This document shows, in pieces, positions 25,746-46,617 of a stretch of 64,000 bases of DNA (positions are counted from its first letter, which is position 1; the number at the start of each line of letters is the position of its first letter). The notes beneath the pieces are model-generated. The model saw only the letters and a program-made list of their open reading frames with translations, was not told the DNA's origin and searched no databases. The position numbers and the translations under genes are program-made. This DNA is from Coenobita brevimanus (Eukaryota > Arthropoda > Malacostraca > Decapoda > Coenobitidae). Location of the stretch: assembly GCA_032717465.1 (NCBI GenBank), contig CM064697.1, positions 6,258,033 to 6,322,032 on the forward strand, written 5' to 3'.

Positions 25746-26690
25746 GGCGCTCCGGTGACACACGGCCACGGTTCCAGGGTCCGGGGGAACGGCCGTATTG
25801 GAGGCACACTATAATAGCCTTGGAAGGGGAAGTAATTGGTATTCTCACGCGAGATACATGTCAAGTGTAAAGTATAAATTGTTGAGAGAGGATGTCTGAG
25901 TTGCAGATGTGGCTGAGGGATGCGTCACCTTGAGTAACGAATCGGTCTTATATTCTCACATTGCGTGAGAAAAATGTGTAACATCAGGAAGGCTTGGTGA
26001 GGCTCATTATGTTCTGTGTTTTGTAAGAAACGAGTAACATGCCGTGGTCGCTTATTATGCCTATTGTAAATATAAATATCGGCGTATGGCCTGCGGTACC
26101 TGAAGCAGTATTTGAAGTGTTTTCTTGGAAATTTCCCATAATAATATGTATTCTAGCTAATGTTGTAGCTTTCCTTAGTCCGCTTTAGTCAAATCCACAC
26201 GAGGTTCCTGCATCGAAAGTAGCTCTTGATATATTTAGTGTAAACTCCCACATCTTCATTCGGTATTCCACACACTTATATACACGCCACATTTACACTT
26301 ATGGTCCGTTCCTCAGTATGGTCATACTTCAAAAATATTCACAAAAATTCACACCTTTAGGTCACTCCTAGGAACTCTCACACCTGTGGCTGCTACAGTC
26401 ACAACAGCATTCACACCCTCTCCAAATCGAACTCACAGTTACTGTTACATCCACATCCATACACAAAAGCCTATCAACGTCCAGACATCTCCCCAACCCC
26501 ATTTTTCCACCAACACAACAGGATAACCCAGATACCAGCAGGCTAACCGCAAATTTTTACCCCCACCGTGCCTTACCCCTCCAGACCCTTCCAGCCTCTC
26601 CACTAATTATGCCGCACAATTGGTCCCCGTGTTAAGTCTGGGTAAAATCCCTCGTTATCCGTGGCTGGCGAGGGTTGGGTTCCGTCATCG
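25746..26690. other. No gene recognised
   Basis: Unique sequence. About 26260-26480 is enriched in CACAC/TTCACA words. No coding signal. Confidence 0.45.
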
Positions 26691-27275
26691 ATTGGTATTG
26701 ACGAGGAGCTTGACCAGGGGCGTGTGGGGGTGTATGACGGTGTATGGCTGAGGTAGGGAATTGTTGGAGATGCAGCCTACCGGCGGAACTGAGTGTGGTT
26801 GTATGGACGAGACTGTACTGGGTGTGCGGGTGAGATGGTAAGTGGAATATGTGAAAGAGATCGGGGTGTGACGAGGAGATCGTGTGTAAGGTATGTGGGT
26901 GAGACTGTGTTGGGTTGTTTGGGCGAGTGTATTTTGGTAGGTATCAGTGGTACTGTGTTGGCCTGTATGGGTTAGAGTGCGTGTTCGCGTGATTATATGA
27001 GTTAAATGTTGTATGTTAATGTATGTGGGTTTGTAAGTGAAATTAGGGCTGTGTCGGAGTTGAGTGGAATTATGTGGGACTGTAGGGGGGGTGTGAGTGA
27101 AACAAGTGACGTTGCTCAGGGGTGCATGGATGAGATTAGGGATTGTATGAAGATATAAGCATGTAGGATTCTTTGGGAGAGTATGAGATGCATGAAAATA
27201 TGAGGTGCACGGATGAGGTTTACTTTAGCTGTATGATGGGTATATGAGTTGGTACCGTCTGTGGAGTGTGGGTGA
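26691..27275 (+). repeat. G/T-rich degenerate minisatellite
   Basis: Repeated GTATGGGTGAGACTGT-like words at irregular spacing of about 20-60 bp. Too diverged to define a single unit. Confidence 0.5.
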
Positions 27276-27298
27276 CGTTATGTGGGTATGTGTATGTA

Positions 27299-27459
27299 CA
27301 CACACTCGAAAAAGTATCGTTACAGGGAGGTCCGATGAGCTTTATACTGAACAATCCATCTGTCTCGGTAGGGTTGGAGGAATGCTGTTATCAAACGTCT
27401 CCTTTGTGGTGTGAGTTTATATCGCGCAGAAAGTGTAACGATACTTTTTTAAGTGAGTG
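27299..27459. mobile_element. Tc1/mariner-type MITE
   Basis: The 161-bp element is bounded by 26-bp terminal inverted repeats at 27299-27324 and 27434-27459. They match at all but about three positions and share the inner word AAAAAGTATCGTTACA. A TA dinucleotide flanks each end (27297-27298 and 27460-27461), as expected for Tc1/mariner target duplication. The interior is short and non-coding, so it would need a transposase from elsewhere. The 155-codon frame running across it is not a gene. Confidence 0.85.
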
Positions 27460-27779
27460 TACAGTACGAGCGAGACAGTGGAGTGGTATTCGTAGACTTA
27501 TGACAGTAAGTGACGGGATTAAATGTGTGGGTGTGGTGGCGTATGGAAAAGTCAGCTTGCTTTTAATGTACCTATTAAGATATTGGTTTATTTATTTTAT
27601 ATTTTTAGTGTTTGTTCTCACGGATTCGTCACATCCCGGACACAGATTTCCATTTTGTATACCATTTCTGCATTACGTACTAAGTTTTTATTCCGAAGTT
27701 GATCACCCTTCCATTTTCCCTTCTTTAACCTAACTTAACCTGACCTAATCGATTAACCCAACTGACGAACAAACTAACT

Positions 27780-28084
27780 AACATGATACTTGGAAAATGA
27801 AAGAAACGCATTCGGCAGCCGAATGCTAATCTCCCGCCGGAATATGCTATTGGCCAAGTTCAAGATTTTGGTTTTGTCTTGATACCCAGAAGGTTCCATG
27901 TTGATAGCTCAAGCCGTTGATGAGAGGTAACGGTGCTAAAGGCTGGCGATAAAACTAGTTGACCTTTGGCAGCCATGTTGGTGACCTTGACCTCGACTGC
28001 CCATTTTCGAAATCGTCCAAGATTTTGGCCATATCTTGATACCCTGAAGGTTTCATGTTGATAGCTGAAGGTATTCATGAGATG

Positions 28085-28169
<85 letters not shown>

Positions 28170-28190
28170 GCAAAAACATTATCGTTTCAC
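27780..28190 (+). repeat. Dispersed repeat with two direct subunits and (CA)n
   Basis: Two direct copies of about 70 bp, at about 27861-27930 and 28018-28087, share AAGATTTTGG...TCTTGATACCC.GAAGGTT.CATGTTGATAGCT. Between them lies CATGTTGGTGACCTTGACCTCGA. The second copy runs into the (CA)n tract and then GGGCAAAAACATTATC, an ending I associate with common invertebrate repeats. Confidence 0.65.
28086..28167. repeat. (CA)n microsatellite
   Basis: Pure CA run of about 41 units at the 3' side of the dispersed repeat. Confidence 0.97.
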
Positions 28191-28489
28191 CTGGTAAAGG
28201 CGAGCGATAACAAACCTAACCTTATCTAAACTTTCCTGAACAAGAAAAATTTAATAAATGGCGCAGAGAACGGAAATTAGTTATCTGGACAGGCCGGCGA
28301 GGACCAAGTAGTGTTGGTAAGGGCGACAAGATGTAATGGATGCAAGTGTCTGTATGTTGTGTGTAAAATGTGTTAGGTTAGACGCTGTACCTATGAGTTT
28401 AAGGAGGGGGGCGGAGGGATATATGTGTCTGGATTTAAAGGTGCTAGGGACGGTGTATTAGAGTAGGAGGTATTATGTGCTGTGTATTA

Positions 28490-28696
28490 AGGCCTTTCCA
28501 CACGGTTAGTGAGCACCTGTGGTGTTGGAGTATGGGTATGTAAAATGCTTAGAAACTGATCGTGTAGGCATGATGAATTGATGCATCATCACTGCTTATG
28601 CTCCACTCTTTATAGCGTGTTTGGTCACCATGCTTCGAAACTTATGAGGAGTGTGCTTGGACACCGTAGGTGCCCACTAATCATGTGGAAGGGCCT
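28490..28696. mobile_element. PIF/Harbinger-type MITE
   Basis: The 207-bp element has terminal inverted repeats of about 40 bp starting AGGCC(T/C)TTCCACA and containing TTAGTG(A/G)GCACCT. It is flanked by TTA on both sides (28487-28489 and 28697-28699), matching the three-base TWA duplication of PIF/Harbinger transposons. It is non-coding, so it depends on an autonomous relative. The arms differ at several positions, so it is not very recent. Confidence 0.8.
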
Positions 28697-28699
28697 TTA

Positions 28700-29345
28700 G
28701 GGCACAAGGTGTTAGGAACTATTTATATGGACACCAGGGGCATAAAGACAAGAAACTGTATGATATGAATGAAAAGATGCTAATGACAAGGTGTACGGGT
28801 GTAGCCAGTGTTAGGTTAGAGACTACGTGTGAATATGAACGGTGTTAGGGACGGTGTGTACGGGTGTGCTTGCAGTGTCAGAGACTGTATGGGTATAATA
28901 GTATTAAGGACCGTGTATGAGTTGTAAGTGTTGGGGACTGTACAGTATTAGTAAAGGAAGTGTCGGGCAGTGAGTATGGGTGTGATAGGTGCTATGGCCA
29001 TGGTATATGATTGTATGAAGTAAGGAACAATGTGTATGAGTGTAAGAGGTGTTTGGGACGATGTACGAGGTGTTGTTAAGGACATTGCATAAGTAAATGT
29101 TGTTGGGTCAGTTTGCATGAGTGTGTTGTTAGAGACAGCAGCAGTGTGTGTTACGGACAGTACGAATAAGTGTTGTTCGGGTCAGTTTGCACGTGTGTGT
29201 GTTGTTCGGGTCAGTTTGCATGTGTGTGTTTGTTGTTCGGGTCTGTTTGGTTGAGTGTGTGTTGTTAGGGTCAGTTTGCATGAATCTTGTGTTGTTAGAG
29301 GCAGTTTGCATGAGTCTGTGTTAGGGTTATTTTGATAAGAACGTT
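28700..29345 (+). repeat. Degenerate minisatellite, ~37-bp unit at right end
   Basis: From about 29085 to 29330 a unit close to GTGTGTTGTT(C/A)GGGTCAGTTTGCATGA repeats six or seven times. To the left the same type of word (GTGTTAGGGAC.GTGTATG) recurs in more diverged form. The short minus-strand Asn/Thr-rich frame is a by-product. Confidence 0.7.
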
Positions 29346-30146
29346 ATCAGGGACAGTGTGCATGTGCTAGGGAAAGTGTTCATGAATGCAAGCGGTGTTA
29401 TGAACACAGAGTTGCCTATAGGAAGTGTTAAGATTAGTGTCAATGAGTGCAAAATGTGTTAGAGCAAGACTGAAAGGTCGTTTGGGATAGTGTTGAGCTT
29501 GAGCGAAAAAGCTGAGTACAGAGGAAAACGAGTAAACATTACTCATCTTTATTTTAGCATAAAAACACAATTTTCTACCTACCTTGAGAGTTAATTAGTG
29601 TCTCGAATCCATCTCCCCAGTCTTCTAAGGTCCATAATCTCCTCCTGTTTTCAGTTAGATAAATCATGCTCGTATTCCTACATAACCTGTCTAGTTCATG
29701 ATTTACTCATGGTAGAATACGAGACTGTCTTGAGTGTTTATCAGAATCATTACTAAGTCATTCTTGATGACATACGAAGTAGGCCACCATTCCTCTCAAG
29801 TCCTATACAGCTTCACGAATCTTCTCCAGCATCACTAACATCCACCCAGCCTCATCCTGGTGACTGATGTATGATAGGGTAACATGATTTCCAGTGGGGG
29901 AGGGAGGGGTAACCATTATCGTCCAAGGCTAAACACATCCTCAGGTTTCCTCGCTCGGTGCTCCATCACACAGCCCCGTCATCTGCATACATATATACAC
30001 CTCGCAAGAGCTTATAAATGACGACCGTCAATAAATCTCATGCCTCATGTAATGCCAACCATCAGTGTCGCACGGACATCATAATGCAATATATACCCCA
30101 AGAAATGAACAAAAGTATTTTGAAAATTGTAATACTCAACACCCAC
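29346..30146 (-). other. No gene seen; would be intron if the 30.2-kb exon is real
   Basis: Unique sequence. If the candidate exon to the right is transcribed, this is the start of its first intron, which opens with GTGGGT at 30146-30141 on the minus strand. No second exon is recognisable. Confidence 0.4.
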
Positions 30147-30279
30147 CTTTCTCGTCGATGATGGGAACTCCTCCAAACACGGCAGCCTTGGGTTCTGCCA
30201 GGGCATGACAGGGCAGGAAGGCGTGGAAGTACGCCCACGCCGCCCACACCCACGCCCACCCTCGCAATGCACTCCTCAT
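30147..30279 (-). CDS. Candidate first coding exon with signal peptide
   Basis: Minus-strand ATG at 30279-30277 with A at position -3. The frame opens MRSALRGW and continues through a hydrophobic stretch rich in Trp, Ala and Phe to ...LPCHALA, a good signal peptidase site, then EPKAAVFGGVPIIDEK. The frame meets AAAG|GTGGGT at 30146, a good splice donor, leaving 44 codons plus one base (phase 1). I do not recognise the family. What is seen is an exon-shaped unit: Kozak-like start, complete signal peptide and donor. That it belongs to a secreted or membrane protein is inference. The frame stays open upstream to 30396, but only from a GTG, so I choose the ATG. Confidence 0.5.
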
Positions 30280-31097
30280 AGTGCTCCGGGGCTCAGCTGG
30301 CTGTGCTGCATGACAGCTGGTGCTCACGATCGGTCGCAACACACATGGCACTCCACTGGACCGCACAGCTATAATACTGATTATATTTTTCAACACTTCA
30401 CAGTAAAGCTGAAGGGTAGTCGTTCACATGGTCGGTCGCGTCAACCTCAGTTTCTATTATGGTGCTAGTGACCAGCTGAAATTCGACAGAGCAAGTTGTC
30501 AGACAAACAGAACTCCGCCAAGTTTCCCTTTGTTGTCGCTCGTTGTAATGTATTCCAGAGCGCAACCCCGCGACACGCTCAAGGAGCACACACAATGAGG
30601 TCCGGACTCTGCCAGGTATTGCAAGATATGGCCTGATCGCTCCTGTGTTCCTCGTGCACACAGTTATCACGTAATCCTTTTATTCTGTTGGTCCTTCCTG
30701 CAATAAGAATACGAATAACTGTGAAAGGACAGAGAGTATCATAGGCTTTAACTGGTCGAAGGTGGTGGTGGCAGTGGGGGCACGATGATGGTCCTGAGCT
30801 AAGATCGATGGTGATGGTCACGAGACGGCAGTAATCAGTGATGGCCAAATCTGCTCTCAAGCTCGCCCTTTACATGTTCATTCATCACAGACAACACAAG
30901 ATACAACGACACGATACTCTGGCATCCTGAAAAGCAGTTGTTGCGACACAGCAGGTTGAGACTGGCCCATAACCCCGGACACATACCAAAAGCAGTCAAA
31001 GTATCGGTCGTAAAGTCAGTTTGTCACCGTCGATGCCCCACTTGCTGCAGGTAATTTGTCATAAACACAGGTGTCAAGAGAGTGGTTGTCGCACCTT
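30280..31097 (-). other. Region upstream of candidate exon
   Basis: Would hold the 5' UTR and promoter of the 30.2-kb exon. On the minus strand an AAATATAATCAGT word near 30377-30389 could be TATA-like or initiator-like, but I cannot place a start site. The remaining sequence is unique. Confidence 0.3.
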
Positions 31098-31118
31098 AAA
31101 AAAAAAAAAAAAAAAAAA
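31098..31118. repeat. Poly-A tract
   Basis: 21 consecutive A residues. No recognisable retroposed body to its left. Confidence 0.9.
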
Positions 31119-31699
31119 GTCTCCAGTAGCCTTTATTGATAATGGTGTTACCGGAAAATTCATGGGCGATGGTGTGATAACGCCCGTCATTATGCTATAT
31201 TTTGCCGTTGAGATTAATGAAAGACTAACTCAAGTGAGGGGGAGGGGAAGAGACAGAAATAGAATGGCGAATACCCAATATTCTGACAAAAATCAAGGAG
31301 ATTTTAAGGCCTGGGAACGTGAGAATTCGGGATGATGTTATTGCGGAATGGGAAATGGAAGATGGTGGCAGTGGACGAGTCTGGGAGAGGAGAGTTTGGG
31401 AAGGAGAGGAGTGTGGGTGCAGGCAGTGACCCTACTCTCTCTCTCGCCTCACCGTGCTGTAATTATATACCCCCCATACCACCAAGCCCCATCTTCCCCT
31501 CTCCACCCCTCCTCCTCCTCAGACCTTACCACCAACTAAAAATCTTATACTGATATATTGTTGAGGGGATGGTGCTTCCTTTTACTACCTGGGGAATAAT
31601 TATAAATAAGCTGTTAGATGCCAGGACATGTTAGAGAATAATAAAAAGATTACAAATGAGTTATATGGAAGGCTGTTGAAACTTTATGACTGTGTAAAG
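31119..31699. other. No gene recognised
   Basis: Unique sequence with a short pyrimidine-rich patch at about 31430-31530. The 104-codon frame at 31021-31335 spans the poly-A and has no domain. Confidence 0.45.
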
Positions 31700-31945
31700 T
31701 GCATAGTAGTGGGTGCTGGCGACCATCATCCATTCACTTGATGCAGTGCTGCTTTCCTTCACCTTTATCATTCTTTTTCTTTGTCTGCCCTCCTCTCTTC
31801 CTATTTCTTCCATCTTTCCTGTCACTGCTTATTACTCTTCTTTCATTCTCAGAGGTCTTTACACTGAGTGACAAGCCAAATGGTTTCCTGTAGCCTAAGC
31901 CAGGAAACCATTTACATTGCTGGGTGGTAACCATATAAACAACCC
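31700..31945 (+). mobile_element. Hairpin-leader repeat, copy without SINE
   Basis: Matches 21195-21485: lead segment with CCATTCACTTGATGCAGTGCTG, pyrimidine-rich middle, GAGTGACAAGCC, then AAATGGTTTCCTG (31878-31890) and CAGGAAACCATTT (31901-31913) around a 10-base loop, followed by GCTGGGTGGTAACCATA. The SINE that follows in the other two copies is absent, and only one sub-repeat is evident. Confidence 0.7.
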
Positions 31946-33488
31946 ATAAGTGTTCCCTACGTGTCAACAAGTGGAAGGGTAGTGCCCCTCCCCGTAAACA
32001 ACCAACTCAAAGACAAACGGCCACCCCTTATGGGATTATAGCGTCTGGCTATAGATGGATACGTAAAGTAGATGGAGTGAATATGATTGCATTTTAATTA
32101 TATAGGATAAAGCGTATACAGGTTAATTAGCCAGTGTTAGATTATCAATGGGAAGTACGAGATAACGATTTAAAGAGAGTGGACGAGAGAATATTAACGT
32201 GTTAGAATGCAAGTATGAAAAATGGTTGAGTTTGTCAAGGGATGGAAAAGATTGAAAAGAAATGGTGATTGTGAAGAACAGATGAGAGAGATGTTAAAAT
32301 ACTTAATGATTAAAGCAATTCTGGGATGGCAGAACCGCGAACATGAAAGGGGGGGAGGGACTACAAGTGAAAAACGGGGATGAGATTAGAAACTAGTGTT
32401 GTAGTATAGAAAACAGGACGGATGTAAGAGAATCATGGATCAAGAGAGACGAATTCACGAATAAAAGATAGAGAGATAAGGGTAGGGTTCTTGAGATCTA
32501 GAAAATGAAACTTACTTAGTATAGGCTACAATACGGTCTAGGTACGAGAAAAGGAATTAAGAACGAAAGATGGGAGTACGACAGAGGACAAGATAGATAT
32601 GGGGGAGGTGGACGTGAGATGGAGAGGGATGTGGGTAAAAGGGGGAGATGTGACCCCCCCCTCCCTTTGCCCCCCCCCCACTCCACCCCCTAAGTCGGGA
32701 AGGTCAGGCTCCCAGCTCAGGTTACCGCCATTCATTTCCCCGGGACTGACAGAACCGCCAGTAACGCACTCACTTCCTCTGACAGCTCTCGCTCTCTCAC
32801 GATCTTATTCAGTTTCAATTTCATACTCCCTAAATTCTTATTGTGGTTCATGATAGCAAACTCTTTACTAAGTTTCACTGAATTTCGTACTTCCAGACCC
32901 ATTCATGCCCAGTCGTCGTAACCCAGTTTTCCTAACATACCTGTGAATCACTCATTCTCACACTCACTTTCTCAAAGCATAATTTATATACGGTACTTAA
33001 CCTCTGCATAACGATGTCACGGTTTCTTTTTCTTTTACTCTGGTTTTACACACGGAAGCCGTTTTTATATCCGTCGTATCCTTTCCATCAATCTCGATGT
33101 CGTTTATCATGCCTGAATACCGACGTATAATAATTTCCAAATGAATCATTGTCAGCAATATTATCCCTGCATTTTTCATCACTGCAAACAGTAATATATT
33201 CTCCTGCGATATGTATGCATTCTGTATGTATAATATAATTCTGCATGTGGATACATAAAGGTCCAAACACATCGATAGCACGAGAAAGACCCAACATAAA
33301 CGGTTTGAAAATCACGTAGCATCATGGCCGCTGAAAGAGCCTCAAGCCTTTGAAATTCAGAAATAATCCTGCCACTGTAATCAAGATCCCACCCCCTGAA
33401 CCGCCCAGTAATCGGATACCAAAATAAGACTGGGGAAAGCTGGCATCACGAGACTCACGCAACGCACGGGAGGCCCTCGTCTTGGGAA

Positions 33489-33490
<2 letters not shown>
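31946..33490. other. No gene recognised
   Basis: Unique sequence, A/G-biased at about 32100-32640, with C- and G-runs at 32640-32690. No exon, RNA gene or transposon supported. Confidence 0.45.

Positions 33491-33555
<65 letters not shown>
33491..33555. repeat. (GA)n microsatellite
   Basis: Pure GA run of about 32 units. Confidence 0.97.
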
Positions 33556-33557
<2 letters not shown>

Positions 33558-33846
33558 GGTAAAAAGTAAATTTTGGGTGAAAATGGATAAAAAAAGTAAA
33601 TTACATTAGGATGGAGAGGAGGAGAGAGAGGGAGAACGTTGGTAGACGAACGAAATTCACAGGAAGAGAGAAAATGGGTCTTCAAAATAGTTAGGACTGG
33701 GAGGCAGAAACAGAATTAGAATGCTAACCTGAGGGAAAGTGACGAAAGAGTTGGATTGGTAAGAACGAAGACAGGAAAGAAGTTATAGCGAAATACTGGA
33801 GCTAGGAAAACGGAAAAATTATGTAATGCAAAGGATTACGCATGGC

Positions 33847-33849
<3 letters not shown>

Positions 33850-33933
<84 letters not shown>

Positions 33934-33940
33934 CAGAGAG
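33850..33940. repeat. (GA)n microsatellite with GACA interruptions
   Basis: Pure run to 33925, then two ACAGAGAG variants to about 33940. Confidence 0.96.
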
Positions 33941-34146
33941 CAGGGGATGGTCCGGAAGGTAGTCTAACTGAAAAATCAAAGTGCTTTAAAAGTTAAAATC
34001 TTGCACTGCACTGAAACAGCCATTTAAATACACACCGTTCTCTCTCTCCCAACATTTCGGGGAATAGCATCGATCATCACATTTCTACCCCCGCTACTGC
34101 ACAGAGCCAAAGGGAATTCTCGGAGAGGGGTAAGAAAAAAAAAAAT

Positions 34147-34220
<74 letters not shown>
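34147..34220. repeat. Compound (TG)n(AG)n microsatellite
   Basis: TG units to 34166, then AG units to 34220. Confidence 0.96.
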
Positions 34221-34222
<2 letters not shown>

Positions 34223-34742
34223 GGGTGGTAGGAAGGGAGAGCGGGAAAGAGGGGAGAGGGAGAGAGATGTGTGAATTTCAGATCTAGCCTTTGGTGAGTA
34301 GGGAGGGAGAGTCAGGGTAGGGGGGGCTGGGGGTGTGATAGAAGGCTTGGGAGAGGAGGGGGAAGGGAGGGGTGTCTGCGTTCAGCTGGTATTCTCTGTG
34401 TGATGCATATATTGGTGAACTCGAGCTACTGACGTGTTTGGAAGCTTTGAATTTCGTTGTGATGGTGAAATTACAAACGCAGCTGTGAACTCTTTATTGT
34501 AAGCTCTACGTTTTAAATCCTCCTCCTCAAACTTGAATGGAATTTCAAGTAAACAGTGAGTGTTGCTGCGTTATTAATCCATTAGAATAACGTATGTGAC
34601 ATCTGATTACCTTTGGGTTTTATTAAAGTTTGCTTTAAAACAAACCAAGGGAATTTATGGCGTTACATATTCAACTGCATCCACGCACTGTCGCGTCATG
34701 GTAACAGGGCGGATTTATGTTGTGGTTGTACACGTGCGCACA

Positions 34743-34743
<1 letters not shown>

Positions 34744-34816
<73 letters not shown>
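34744..34816. repeat. (CA)n microsatellite
   Basis: CA run of about 36 units with one ATAC interruption near 34791. Confidence 0.96.
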
Positions 34817-34820
34817 TGAT

Positions 34821-35995
34821 TGATGGAGTAATTAGTGCTAAAGCAAGGATAATAAAGAGAGGGAGAGACAAAGAGACGATAACACAAGTGAATATCCGCG
34901 CTAATGTTATGGCGTGTGAGGTAAAGCTTAATCGTTTGTTTGGATAACTTCTTTCTTTTCAACCCTTTTTTATGCTCAGTCAGACTGCAGGGAGAGTTAG
35001 GTACAGGGGTGGACAGTAAGATGGATGAGGGAGGCGAGGGATGGGCTGGTGACGGATGGATCGAGGGAAGGGCTGAGTTGGAACATTAACCCTCTCTTGT
35101 TCAGGATTGCTCTTAGTATTTTATTCCAACAGACAGACAGTTTTATTCAGCCGAGAATGTCGCTGGAACCACTGTATTATACTGCGACTGTTAAATCACC
35201 TCATGGTCGGGACACCTGTACTCCAGACGACTTGATTCTGTTGGGAAAGACTGACTATTAACCCTTTCACGACGAAGACATTTTTTTTTTCAATTACCAG
35301 TCGATTTTATTAGATTTTGTAGAGGGTTGTCGGAGTGAAGATTTTAGAAAGTATACCATGACTTATGCTTGTTACCACCAGACTACTGTTCAGCGTAGCC
35401 TAGGCGAGTTTTCGAACTGGGAATATACGCAGTCATTATTAACCTGTTTAATACAAAAGGGTTTTCATTAAGTTAGTAGAAATAGTTTGGACTTAGTTTG
35501 AGTGAAGTGAAAATAGACGCCATCGTACTGGAAAGGTTGTTGGAGAAAGAGCGGGCAGTTAAAAGAATGAGGGAAATCTAGAGAACAGGAAACAATTCTT
35601 TCTCAGTTTGACGTCTTTTCACCACCAGATGATATTATTAGCACAAGAGGGACCCCTGGTTATGGTGATTAAAAATATATATATATATTTTGTCTTATAC
35701 CGGCAGACGTGTTTATTTCGCCTCGTAGGTAAGGGGATAATATATAAAGTCATTCTAGTGAGGCACGTAATCTCCCACCCCTCTTAATCCGTCGGTCCAT
35801 TCCCTTTACTTGAAAACAATTTTATTATTCACTTTCACTCTCTGTTTGCTTCTTTGAGCGAGCAGATACAGACACACACGCAAACTCCTTCTCACGGGAC
35901 GGTTAAGAGCCCAGGAAAAAAATTCATAACGTTCCAGACGAGGTAGGAGGCGGAGGGGGGAGTGGTTGGTTCCAAACTAAACACCCCTACCATCT
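34821..35995. other. No gene recognised
   Basis: Unique sequence. About 35260-35420 carries the CCCTTTCACGACGAAGAC...CGATTTTATTAG words of the dispersed repeat family seen at 53760 and 55065, in degraded form. Confidence 0.4.
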
Positions 35996-36740
35996 TCCCA
36001 ACGCCCCGTGCCTTTCTCATAGCCTCCCTTACCATTCTCCTAGCCTTCCTCTACTTTCCTTGTCTCCCCTAACCTCCATGCCTCCCCTAACCTCCATGCC
36101 TCCCATACCCCTCTCCTAGTCTTCACTCTCTGCCCTCCTTTTATCTCTTCTACCTACACTTCTAGTCCCCTACCATTCTATCATCCATTTACCTTCCATC
36201 TATCTTTTCTCTTAATAACCTCCCGCGCTGTCCTCTTCCAAGTCCCACTTACCTAACTCCAAGTACTCCTTACACTCCTTGCCTCCCCAGCTCTACTCCT
36301 AGTCCCCTCAGCTCTCCTCCTAGCCTTTATCCGTACCATCGTCAGTCAGTTTCCTACCCTCCTCCTAGCTCTTGCCCTACGCATCTCGTAGCACTTCCCC
36401 TACCCTCCACTACTATCAAAGCCCCTCTTCTTATCTCGTCCTAAACCACCTCCTGCCCTCTTCTTAGTCTCCTACCCTCTTCGTAGCCCGTCTCCTACCC
36501 TCTTCCTAGCACTTCTGCCCTATTCTACATTCCTAACCCTTCCCCTCTCACTCTTCTTCCCCCTCCGCCACGCTTCCTTGTCCTACCCCTCACACTCTTC
36601 TTGTCCTTCCACCACCCTCCTAAACCCCAACGGTCTTTCCACCTCCTTCCCTTACCGTACTCTCCTCATAACATCCTCCCTCCACTTTCCTCCTACCCTG
36701 CTCAGACTTTTCCCCTTTTAAACCCCCCCAAAAATAGCCG
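35996..36740 (+). repeat. Pyrimidine-rich degenerate minisatellite
   Basis: CCTACCCTCCTCCTAG-like words recur throughout at about 18-40 bp spacing. Unit and copy number cannot be fixed by eye. Confidence 0.6.
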
Positions 36741-36846
36741 GTCAAGCATCTTGACTCTCCGGCCTTGAATGGCTTAGGTTCCTCTTAGGGAATGGAAGTT
36801 TTTTTTTTTTCTTCCCCCCCCCTCTCTCTCTTTCTCTCTCTCCGCG

Positions 36847-38769
<1,923 letters not shown>

Positions 38770-38806
<37 letters not shown>

Positions 38807-38820
38807 ACACGTTTTCTGCA

Positions 38821-38852
<32 letters not shown>
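38770..38852. repeat. (CA)n and (TC)n microsatellites
   Basis: CA units at 38770-38810 with one interruption, then TC units at 38824-38852, separated by 13 bp. Confidence 0.95.
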
Positions 38853-38859
<7 letters not shown>

Positions 38860-39184
38860 CACACGTGCGTCAGTCTTAAACCAGACTCTCTTGCCTCAGT
38901 TTGATAGGTCACAAACAAACCATTAAAGCAAGTTCATTACAAGAGTTTAAGAGCGGCCGTGTCTTATGCTACGGCGCTCTGAGCAGTGTTGGACTCTACA
39001 CGAAGAGGTACACCCCATGCCCACATCAGCAAAACAGCGACCAGGCTCATCAACACACGCGTTTCCCGAACTCAAATTCGGCCTGGCACGCAGGTGTTGG
39101 TATGATGCTCCTTTTTGCATCCCTTTGACGGAAACGCTCTCCTCTTACACCTGGCTGGAATGTATTTTCTTTACGCCCTGCAGT

Positions 39185-43639
<4,455 letters not shown>

Positions 43640-43704
<65 letters not shown>
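43640..43704. repeat. (TA)n microsatellite
   Basis: Pure TA run of about 32 units. Confidence 0.97.

Positions 43705-46617
<2,913 letters not shown>

Noticed and set aside
27266..27733. 155-codon plus-strand frame
   Set aside because: Runs through the mariner MITE and its inverted ends. No domain.
28700..29345. CRISPR-like array of ~37-bp repeats
   Set aside because: Adjacent repeats without unique spacers in a eukaryotic context. It is a degenerate minisatellite.
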